NCBI RefSeq assembly: GCF_937920395.1
Contig: NZ_CALEVF010000234.1
Coordinates: forward strand, 1 to 5,493
Direction of reading: 5' to 3'
Source of the DNA: an uncultured Clostridium sp.
GTDB lineage: Bacteria; Bacillota; Clostridia; Clostridiales; Clostridiaceae
DNA: 5,493 nt
Positions 1-5,104 of the stretch are shown piece after piece. A program made the translations under genes and the position numbers. The notes beneath the pieces were generated by a model. That model was not told where the DNA came from. It saw only the letters and a program-made list of their open reading frames with translations, and made no database searches. The stretch's first letter is position 1; every line of letters starts with the position of its first letter.

Positions 1-3
1 TTA

Positions 4-28
4 ACTGGTTTCCAGTGTCCAATATTGG
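4..28. repeat. Two adjacent short palindromes upstream of the solute-binding pseudogene
   Basis: Positions 4-16 form a perfect 5-bp hairpin, ACTGG-TTT-CCAGT. Positions 19-28 are the perfect palindrome CCAATATTGG. A TTGACA hexamer lies at 32-37 and could be a -35 box, but I see no good -10 at 16-18 bp from it (TAGGGT at 54-59 is poor). The palindromes could be the tail of an upstream terminator or an operator; without the sequence to the left this cannot be decided. I looked for a cobalamin-riboswitch-like conserved core in 1-177 and did not recognise one. Confidence 0.25.
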
Positions 29-164
29 TAATTGACAATAATCAAAATTAAGATAGGGTTAATTAAAATTAAATTATGAGTTGCGAATATTAGATAAGAT
101 ATTAGTTATAACATTCGTAGTTACTATGACTGATTTATTATCAATGCTTACAACTACATTATAC

Positions 165-171
165 GAGGGGG
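165..171 (+). promoter_or_regulatory. Ribosome binding site of the solute-binding pseudogene
   Basis: GAGGGGG lies 6 nt before the ATG at 178. This is a strong Gram-positive Shine-Dalgarno site and it fixes the start codon. It shows that the translation signal is intact although the gene body is broken. Confidence 0.75.
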
Positions 172-177
172 AAAATT

Positions 178-770
178 ATGTTTAAGAAGAAAAGTATAAT
201 AAGTTTAGTTTTAGCTGCTTTGATTTGTATTGTGTTTAGTTTTTGTAGTAATAAAGTTACGGACAATACTATAATTACTACTAAAAAGGAAACAACGACT
301 GCTTCCTATCCACTAAAGATTGTGGATTCATATAATAGAACAGTTACAATTGAAAGTGAACCTAAAAGGATTATTACAATTGCACCCAATATAGCAGAGG
401 GAATATATGCCCTTGGTAAAGACAGAAATTTAGTAGGTAGAAGCGATTATGATAACTATCCTGTGGATGCTCTTAAGGTTGCATCAGTTGGTAGTTTATT
501 ACATCCCAATATAGAAAAAATTGTTGGATTAAAACCTGATGTAGTTATTGCATCAACACATTTTGATAAGGATGTTATTAAAAAATTATAAGTTCTTAAT
601 ATAAAGGTTATTGCCCTTTATGGCGAAGAAAATTTTCTGGTGTATATGATATAATATCAAAACTGGGCCTAGTTGTGAATGCTAGTGAAAAATCACAGTC
701 AATAATTTCAGGTATGAAAAAGTAGCAAGTAAAAACTAGTCACTACGTTGCAGTTTTTACAATGGGGTCA
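178..770 (+). pseudogene. Broken ABC-transporter solute-binding lipoprotein (BtuF/FecB type)
   Basis: The intact first part is 137 residues. It has a Lys-rich N-terminus, a hydrophobic signal segment (about residues 6-22) and a Cys at 23. The lipobox is poor, with Phe at -1 instead of Gly/Ala/Ser. From about residue 46 it reads as the N-terminal lobe of the PF01497 solute-binding family: a YPLKIVDSYNRTVTIE strand, PKRIITIAPNIAE, then EKIVGLKPDVVIAS. Family members are usually about 300 residues or more and bind cobalamin, haem or ferric siderophores outside the membrane for an ABC importer. The reading frame stops at TAA 589-591. The same frame then continues in recognisable form (NIKVIALYGEE, 598-630). 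The frame shifts at the T-run 633-636 and continues as GVYDIISKLGLVV to a stop at 723-725. A possible last trace is HYVAVFTMG, up to about 770. The C-terminal lobe is not found and no permease or ATPase gene follows. I infer a dead gene; the substrate is unknown, with BtuF the closest resemblance. Confidence 0.8.
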
Positions 771-1010
771 TGTACTGTTCCTAAAAAATGTAATCAAATT
801 ATATTTACGAAGCAAAACTTCCAAAATATATTTAAATAGTTATCCTCACTGGCTTTCTCCAAGCTGTTGCTTTGTTCCCTTTTTTTAGGTTTCTGTCCAG
901 ACCCCTTAGGCGATAACTGAAAGTTACCACCTTAATAAATTCATTTGGACACTTCATTTCAAATGTGTTTCTATATAATAATTGTTACGCTGCTCTATAA
1001 ATTCATACAT
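771..1010. other. Gene-poor stretch between the solute-binding pseudogene and the operon's 3' end
   Basis: No gene could be supported here. On the minus strand, 832-984 is open and could encode a short basic peptide (MKCPNEFIKVVTF at its start, ATG at 955-957, 41 codons). It has no ribosome binding site and I do not recognise a family; it may be a fragment of a mobile-element gene. The section 845-930 is visibly richer in G and C than its surroundings, which hints at a different origin. A run of seven T at 880-886 follows a weak imperfect stem (CAAGC-TGTT-GCTTTG, 860-874) on the plus strand. It is separated from that stem by five bases, so I do not call a terminator. Confidence 0.4.
912..928. 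repeat. Short hairpin downstream of the defence-like operon
   Basis: On the plus strand GATAACT-GAA-AGTTACC is a 7-bp inverted repeat with one mismatch. Read as RNA from the minus strand (GGTAACT-TTC-AGTTATC) all seven pairs form, one of them G-U. It lies about 85 bases after the last stop of the minus-strand operon. No U-run follows on that strand, so it is not a classical terminator. It might be a 3' processing or stability hairpin, or chance. Confidence 0.25.
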
Positions 1011-1193
1011 TTAACCAGCAACATTTAAATGTTCACCACTATGTCCAATATAAATACAATCATCTTCCTCATTGTAAATAAAATAGATTCGATTATCACT
1101 AAATTTTATATGATAACTCATAACCAGTTTTTTACCATCAATACTAACTGTCCTTTGCTTACTATATTTCTTCATAGTCTTATCCGATTCATT
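1011..1193 (-). pseudogene. In-frame C-terminal continuation of the third operon protein beyond a TAA stop
   Basis: After the TAA at 1194-1196 the same frame stays open for 60 codons and ends at TAA 1011-1013. It begins NESDKTMKKYSKQR and continues SIDGKKLVMSYHIKF, then RIYFIYNEEDDCIYIGHSGE and HLNVAG. The segment looks like real protein: charged turns and alternating beta-strand hydrophobics, closing with IGHSGEHL. An internal ATG at 1173-1175 could start a 54-residue peptide, but no good Shine-Dalgarno precedes it (only a weak GGATAAG). I therefore read it as the missing C-terminal domain of the upstream gene, giving a full protein of about 292 codons. The strand pattern recalls small RelE/ParE-type RNase toxins; this is inference by eye and not a family assignment. 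Whether it is translated, by readthrough or by the internal ATG, cannot be seen. Confidence 0.6.
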
Positions 1194-1889
1194 TTAAAAC
1201 TCTATTCCATTGGTCTGTACCTTAAACTCTTCCTCAATACTAGCTTGTGTAACTCCTTGTAATTGCCCTTTTAAAAATGGGTAAATTAACATCTCTAAAA
1301 CCCTAAATATATTTAGCAATTTTGAAAAACCAGCTTGTTTATAAATATCACTTCTTGAATTTGCAGTTTTGTATGCTCTCTCTGTAAATTTAATATGTTC
1401 AAATTCTAATTCTGCCTTTTCAAAAACTTCATTTATTTTCTGTGGTGTTGGATTAAATTGCAAGTATACTTCGAACTTGCTCTTTCCAATAACATTCGTT
1501 ATTATATTAATATCTTTTTCAGTACTTATAGTATACTTACCATCAGTTATCTCACATTCATTGGTTAATGAAACTATCCGATTATTACCATACTTATAAC
1601 ATAAACTCATTAGCTCAATAAAATAGTAATTATCTATTGATGGCTCTATTTGGTTGGATTCCAACATATCATATCCATCCGTTTCTATAATGCTACAATG
1701 TTTTAGCAAACCTAAAGCCATTCCGATTTGTGGGCTGATTGCTAAGTTTTCATACTCAAGATTATCCTTAATGTATATTTTACAATTCTTTGCTTTTGCA
1801 AAATCGTAAATTTTCTTTATTTCTTTTAGGTTTTCTAAAATATTATCCAAGTCTGAAATTAAGTTATTTTCATTTAAATAGAAATCCAT
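1194..1889 (-). CDS. Third protein of DUF262/ATPase operon, unrecognised, likely C-terminally truncated
   Basis: A 231-residue soluble protein, with no signal peptide or membrane segment. I do not recognise a named family. The N-terminus (residues 1-45) is a charged helix followed by AKAKNCKIYIKDNL, which could be the first helix-strand of an alpha/beta fold. Residues 60-135 are mixed alpha/beta. Residues 165-215 are helical (FTERAYKTANSR, then a hydrophobic stretch around LLNIFRVLEMLIYPFL). The gene starts one base after the ATPase stop (TAA-T-ATG) and has no clear ribosome binding site, so translation probably depends on coupling to the gene before it. Its stop is followed by 60 open codons in the same frame that look like the natural C-terminal domain, so this copy appears cut short by a nonsense codon. 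In comparable operons the third gene is a candidate effector; that role is inference. The AT-rich composition matches its two operon neighbours. Confidence 0.75.
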   Translation of the reverse strand: MDFYLNENNLISDLDNILENLKEIKKIYDFAKAKNCKIYIKDNLEYENLAISPQIGMALGLLKHCSIIETDGYDMLESNQIEPSIDNYYFIELMSLCYKYGNNRIVSLTNECEITDGKYTISTEKDINIITNVIGKSKFEVYLQFNPTPQKINEVFEKAELEFEHIKFTERAYKTANSRSDIYKQAGFSKLLNIFRVLEMLIYPFLKGQLQGVTQASIEEEFKVQTNGIEF

Positions 1890-1890
1890 A

Positions 1891-3120
1891 TTATAATAAT
1901 TTGAAGCTATCTTCTATAGTGACTTTATCAACAAAATCATCTGACCATGAATCTAAGCTTCCTGTCCCCTCTATTTCTATTTTTTGTATAATTGATTTTA
2001 AACCTTGCTTTTCAAAGAAATATAATGATGTTTTATCTTTTAACTTATTTTTCTCCTTAATATCTAAACGTACTCTATTTATTATTTCTAGGCTTTGAGT
2101 TTCAATAAGTATATTAACACCATAATCTATAACATAGTAAAATAATTCAACTAGGTTTGTTTTCCATTTTGGATGTAAATGGACTTCAGGATTTTCAATT
2201 ATAACCAAATCACCCTTTTTAGCAGTTAAAATAATTGCTATAATAGGGATTATCTGATTATTACCAAACCCTATTTGTGATAGCTCAAACTCTATGTTAT
2301 CTTCTACAGCAACAATTTTTGACCTATTATTTTCAATTTTTAATTTAAATTCTGTATTTTGAATTTTATTTGTCCAAATGTTAAATGCATTTATTAGTGT
2401 TGTTTTCCCATCAAATATTATTTTATCTTTGCTCTTTTCAATAATATTGGGTATGTTACAAGAATCAACGCCTCTAATCGCTGGAATATATTTTATGGAA
2501 TTTTCATTTATATTGCCTAGATAACTATTTATTGTAAGCAACTCTGAAAATCCTTCTTGCATTGTTAAAGGAATAAAACTTGGATATATCCCTTTAAGTA
2601 AAATACCTGTTTGCACTAGAACTCGTTCTTCTTTATCACCTAAAATAATTTCATTTAAATTGTATGTTATCGGAGTGTTTCCATCCATATTTATTACAAA
2701 TTCATAATTTTTTAAAATTCCATCTTTATTTTCAAAATAAATATCTATTTTTTTTAGGATAGCTTCATCTAACATATCAATAAATGCTTTTTCATAATTA
2801 TAAATAGAATTAAATTCTAACTCAATATTACAAAATTTTAAATTTTTTACATCTAATGAAAATTCATATTTTATACTTTCACTTCTATTCACTTCTTTGT
2901 TTAAAGTGCTTTTAAAATCTCTTAATTCAGGAATTTCTTCAAATGGTAGTTTTGAATAACTAAATGATTTATCATTAATTTTTGATAATAATCTAAGACT
3001 TTGTGTTAATGAGGACTTACCAGAATTATTAGTTCCCGTCAAAACAGTTAATCCTTCTAAATTAAAAATATATGAATTCTTGTGAACTTTGAAATTTTTT
3101 ATTGAAAACTTCTTAATCAT
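1891..3120 (-). CDS. AAA/OLD-like (ABC-type) ATPase with DUF3696-like C-terminus
   Basis: A 409-residue SMC/OLD-like ATPase of the kind that powers many phage-defence complexes. Residues 1-20 form the usual first strand-turn-strand (KKFSIKNFKVHKN). Walker A is GTNNSGKSS at 29-37. A YIPAIRG motif, typical of this group, lies at 211-217. An ABC-signature-like segment, SQIGFGNNQ, is at 281-289. Walker B is LVIIENPEVHLHP at 305-317, with the catalytic Glu at 309. The switch motif is IETQS at 339-343, with Gln where most relatives have His (ETHS). The tail GTGSLDSWSDDFVD (386-399) fits the DUF3696 C-terminal pattern. A start 13 codons upstream (3159) is also open, but I prefer ATG 3118-3120: GGAGGT sits 5 nt before it and the N-terminus then matches the family. 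Its ATG overlaps the upstream DUF262 stop by one base, so the two are translationally coupled and probably made in fixed ratio. Confidence 0.9.
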   Translation of the reverse strand: MIKKFSIKNFKVHKNSYIFNLEGLTVLTGTNNSGKSSLTQSLRLLSKINDKSFSYSKLPFEEIPELRDFKSTLNKEVNRSESIKYEFSLDVKNLKFCNIELEFNSIYNYEKAFIDMLDEAILKKIDIYFENKDGILKNYEFVINMDGNTPITYNLNEIILGDKEERVLVQTGILLKGIYPSFIPLTMQEGFSELLTINSYLGNINENSIKYIPAIRGVDSCNIPNIIEKSKDKIIFDGKTTLINAFNIWTNKIQNTEFKLKIENNRSKIVAVEDNIEFELSQIGFGNNQIIPIIAIILTAKKGDLVIIENPEVHLHPKWKTNLVELFYYVIDYGVNILIETQSLEIINRVRLDIKEKNKLKDKTSLYFFEKQGLKSIIQKIEIEGTGSLDSWSDDFVDKVTIEDSFKLL

Positions 3121-4169
3121 TACATACCTCCCAAAATTTCTTCGAGACTTTCTTGCCAAATTCGAAATCTTTCATGTGTTTTCCCCTTAGTAGTTGTAGA
3201 TGCACTTGTGATCGCTTCTTTAAAAATCTGGTTGTTTGTTATTAAAAATAATAATTTATCTTTTATAGCTCTCTTGTTTTTTATTAGTTCTACACTACTC
3301 TTGCCTTCAAATGAAAATGTTAGAATTTCAAATAGAGCTATATTTATTTTATCTTTCCCTCTACTTTTTCTCGTTCTTATTATGAATGCATCATCTCCGA
3401 AAACATTGTATATACTATTCATTGTGTCAATAAACACTTTTTTAAACTCATCTTCCCGATTTCTATACTGCTCGTAATTTTCCAATGTATCATTTAGAAA
3501 CTTTTTTAAATTACCAGTGTATTCGCCTACCCCTTTATAATAAAAAGACATGAATCTCAGAACTAATTCTTGATCCTGCATTGAATTTATGCTAACGTGT
3601 TTATCTTTTATAACTCTTTTAAATAATTCTTCATTCGCTAATTTTTTAATAAAAGGTATTCCTCTATTTCTATATACACAATTTCTTAACTCTTGTGAAT
3701 TTAGTTTTACAGCGCCAGTATTAATTCTCTCAAAAATTTCAAATTTAACATCTGGGTGATTCTCTTTCTTTACAACAAAAATAACAATTTGAAAATCTTC
3801 AATTTTTCTCTGTATACTCGGTTCTAAGTCCTTGAAATACGTATTTTCTTTACAGAAGGACGTACTTTCTAGTTTGAATTTGTTACTAACAAACTCAGTT
3901 ATTGTTCTAATTCTTTGCTGACCATCTATTATTTCATATTTATTTTCATTTTCTTCAGATAAATAAATAGCTTGTATGGGAATATCTAAAATTATTGATT
4001 CTATCAATCTAGATTTTTTATCAAACTTCCATTTGGCATTTCTCTGAAATGTTGCTCCTAATAAAATATCTCCTCTTTCAACTTTTCGTATTGTTTCAAA
4101 AACTGAAAAAGTCACTTGTGCTATATTTATTTTTTGAGGCTTTATTTTTTCATCAACTATCTCACTCAT
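3120..4169 (-). CDS. DUF262 (ParB/GmrS-like) protein, first gene of a defence-like operon
   Basis: A 349-residue DUF262 protein. Members share a ParB/Srx-like NTP-binding or nuclease fold and occur in defence systems such as the GmrSD modified-DNA restriction enzymes and SspE. The hallmarks are visible: FQRNAKW at 41-47, the core IDGQQR at 81-86, FERINTG at 146-152, followed by LNSQELRN at 156-163. The second half (about 170-349) is largely helical. No DUF1524/HNH nuclease domain follows, unlike GmrD fusions, so cleavage, if any, must come from the core or from a partner. The start is chosen at ATG 4167-4169, 7 nt from AAAGGGG. ATG 4170-4172 directly before it (4 nt spacing) and ATG 4191-4193 are alternatives. 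The stop codon shares a base with the ATPase start. A gap of 110 bases separates it from the next gene upstream, so it may have its own promoter. I saw only a weak TTGATT candidate there, without a convincing -10. Confidence 0.9.
   Translation of the reverse strand: MSEIVDEKIKPQKINIAQVTFSVFETIRKVERGDILLGATFQRNAKWKFDKKSRLIESIILDIPIQAIYLSEENENKYEIIDGQQRIRTITEFVSNKFKLESTSFCKENTYFKDLEPSIQRKIEDFQIVIFVVKKENHPDVKFEIFERINTGAVKLNSQELRNCVYRNRGIPFIKKLANEELFKRVIKDKHVSINSMQDQELVLRFMSFYYKGVGEYTGNLKKFLNDTLENYEQYRNREDEFKKVFIDTMNSIYNVFGDDAFIIRTRKSRGKDKINIALFEILTFSFEGKSSVELIKNKRAIKDKLLFLITNNQIFKEAITSASTTTKGKTHERFRIWQESLEEILGGM
3126..3131 (-). promoter_or_regulatory. Ribosome binding site of the ATPase gene, inside the DUF262 gene end
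   Basis: GGAGGT on the minus strand, 5 nt before ATG 3120-3118. The same six bases encode the Gly-Gly near the C-terminus of the DUF262 protein. The site decides the ATPase start in favour of 3120 over the longer frame from 3159, which has no such site. Confidence 0.85.
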
Positions 4170-4176
4170 CATTTCA

Positions 4177-4183
4177 CCCCTTT
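4177..4183 (-). promoter_or_regulatory. Ribosome binding site of the DUF262 gene
   Basis: AAAGGGG on the minus strand lies 4 nt before ATG 4172-4170 and 7 nt before ATG 4169-4167. It supports starting the protein at one of these tandem ATGs. The ATG at 4193 has only an AGGA at poor spacing. Confidence 0.65.
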
Positions 4184-4212
4184 GAATATTCATTTCATCC
4201 TACTCACCCAAT

Positions 4213-4233
4213 AGCTTATTATTTTTAATAACT
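4213..4233. repeat. AT-rich inverted repeat ahead of the defence-like operon
   Basis: TTATTA (4216-4221), a TTTT loop and TAATAA (4226-4231) form a perfect 6-bp stem. The flanking AG and CT extend it across one bulged C. It lies about 45 bases upstream of the DUF262 start, inside the only gap where an operon promoter could sit. It has too little GC for a terminator. It could be an operator, but in sequence this AT-rich it could also be chance. A second small repeat, TTCTA-N6-TAGAA, lies at 4250-4265. Confidence 0.25.
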
Positions 4234-4279
4234 ATAAATCAATTTTTAATTCTAATCTCCTAGAACCCAAATTCATTAG

Positions 4280-4579
4280 CTATAGCAATAATTTCTTCGT
4301 AATAGTACCCTCATTAACAGGATGTTCTTCATTCTCTTTTAAAGTTTTTCTAAACAGTTCAAATTTAGTATCTACAAGACCCACAAAATATACTGTCTCA
4401 ATGTCCTCATGGTTAAAAGCATAATTGTATTCTGGATTAATATTACCTTCTGGATACAAACAACCAACGTAATCATATATCTGATCTTTTTCCTTAACAA
4501 ATTGTTTAATCCCATATATCATTAATCTTTTTTTTCCTTCTTTTAATAATATAACAGAACCTATTGGTAATAAGTCCAT
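4280..4579 (-). CDS. DUF4176 family protein (type VII secretion-associated)
   Basis: A 99-residue soluble protein that I recognise as DUF4176. It opens with DLLPIGSVILLKEGKKRLMI (residues 2-21), has YDYVGCLYPEGN in the middle and NHEDIETVYFVGL after it. This order (LLPIGSVV, KR-MI, YDYVG-LYPEGN, F-HEDI) is characteristic. The family is found in Firmicutes in type VII secretion and LXG-toxin loci; its biochemical role is not known to me. The frame is open from GTG 4588, but the start is taken at ATG 4577-4579 because AAGGAG sits 8 nt before it. The protein is complete. It follows the small membrane protein gene after 24 bases on the same strand, so the two are probably cotranscribed. It ends 110 bases before the DUF262 gene; readthrough into the operon is possible, as no strong terminator lies between them. 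Confidence 0.85.
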   Translation of the reverse strand: MDLLPIGSVILLKEGKKRLMIYGIKQFVKEKDQIYDYVGCLYPEGNINPEYNYAFNHEDIETVYFVGLVDTKFELFRKTLKENEEHPVNEGTITKKLLL

Positions 4580-4587
4580 ATTTATCA

Positions 4588-4593
4588 CTCCTT
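4588..4593 (-). promoter_or_regulatory. Ribosome binding site of the DUF4176 gene
   Basis: AAGGAG on the minus strand, 8 nt before ATG 4579-4577. It overlaps the alternative GTG codon at 4588, which excludes that GTG as the start. Confidence 0.8.
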
Positions 4594-4603
4594 AAATTTA
4601 AAT

Positions 4604-4930
4604 TTACCGAGTCCATTCACCAATCTTTTGAAATAACATCAATATTAATCCTATAACCAAACAAATTCTACCACTTTTATCAGCATATTTAAACTCTTTA
4701 AATAGTAATGTTACAGATTTTACAATACAAAAATCTACAAGTGCTATTGCAGGTATTAAGATCACTATCATTGCTAGAGAAGTAAATATAAACTTACAAA
4801 TGTAAAATAAGTTAATGATTGGTATTGCATTGTTTCTTACCATATACACAATATCGCTTATAGACATGAAAACACTTATTACAAAAGCAATTACTAAATA
4901 CGTCTTTAATAACTTGAGCATTTTTTTCAT
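4604..4930 (-). CDS. Small multi-pass membrane protein, unrecognised
   Basis: A 108-residue hydrophobic protein. It has a basic N-terminus (MKKMLKLLK), a first membrane segment at about 10-31, a long hydrophobic stretch at about 36-70 (one long or two short segments, with a Pro at 60), a charged loop KEFKYADKSGR at 78-88, and a last segment at about 89-103. Three or four membrane passes are likely. I do not recognise a family. Small membrane proteins often accompany DUF4176 and LXG genes in type VII secretion loci, where some act as immunity or accessory proteins; assigning such a role here rests on context only. A GGAG lies 11 nt before the ATG, longer than ideal; an internal ATG at codon 4 is the alternative start. 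The gene appears intact, with normal length and no frame damage. Confidence 0.65.
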   Translation of the reverse strand: MKKMLKLLKTYLVIAFVISVFMSISDIVYMVRNNAIPIINLFYICKFIFTSLAMIVILIPAIALVDFCIVKSVTLLFKEFKYADKSGRICLVIGLILMLFQKIGEWTR

Positions 4931-4959
4931 AGGGTCATATTCTCCATTTCTTAATAATT

Positions 4960-4965
4960 ATTATA
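4960..4965 (-). promoter_or_regulatory. Possible -10 box for the membrane protein/DUF4176 pair
   Basis: A perfect TATAAT on the minus strand, about 30 bases upstream of the membrane protein ATG, within the 174-base gap that follows the broken gene on the right. No convincing -35 lies 16-18 bases upstream (ATTTTT at best), so this is only a candidate in AT-rich DNA. The gap also holds a GGTAC...GTACC inverted repeat (5059-5063 and 5088-5092) with a 24-base loop, too loose to call a terminator. Confidence 0.3.
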
Positions 4966-5104
4966 AAGGGGTGGAATACACAAAAATGATATTTCTTACG
5001 CTTAGAAAAACATCACCCTCTATACGTAATAGTTTTGGCACTGAAAATCATGTATAAAGGTACACTATCTCCAACGCTTACATTTAAGTACCAAAAACGA
5101 AGGT

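Noticed and set aside
1..177. Cobalamin riboswitch upstream of the solute-binding gene
   Set aside because: The family would make one plausible, but I could not recognise the conserved core, and the region is too AT-rich and short for a convincing fold.
832..957. Minus-strand 41-codon basic peptide frame
   Set aside because: No ribosome site and no recognised family; mentioned only as a possible fragment of a mobile-element gene.
1029..1262. Plus-strand open frame of 77 codons
   Set aside because: It is antisense to the third operon gene and its tail, has no ribosome site and has low-complexity hydrophobic content typical of a shadow of AT-rich coding DNA.
1369..1599. Plus-strand open frame of 76 codons
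   Set aside because: It lies wholly antisense to the third operon gene, with no Shine-Dalgarno and no recognisable family.
1790..2098. Plus-strand open frame of 102 codons
   Set aside because: It is antisense across the junction of the third gene and the ATPase, whose motifs are clear; it has no ribosome site.
3121..3159. Longer N-terminus for the ATPase (start at 3159)
   Set aside because: The extra 13 residues are read out of frame from the DUF262 3' end and lack a Shine-Dalgarno, while the start at 3120 has GGAGGT at 5 nt and the family-typical N-terminus.
3208..3477. Plus-strand open frame of 89 codons that looks membrane-like
   Set aside because: It is antisense to the DUF262 gene; the apparent hydrophobicity comes from reading Lys/Glu-rich codons backwards.
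4213..4265. Rho-independent terminator between the DUF4176 gene and the DUF262 operon
   Set aside because: The hairpins here are AT-only or five base pairs long and lack a following U-run on the minus strand.
4815..5057. Plus-strand open frame of 80 codons
   Set aside because: It overlaps the membrane protein gene and its upstream gap in antisense, with no ribosome site; shadow.
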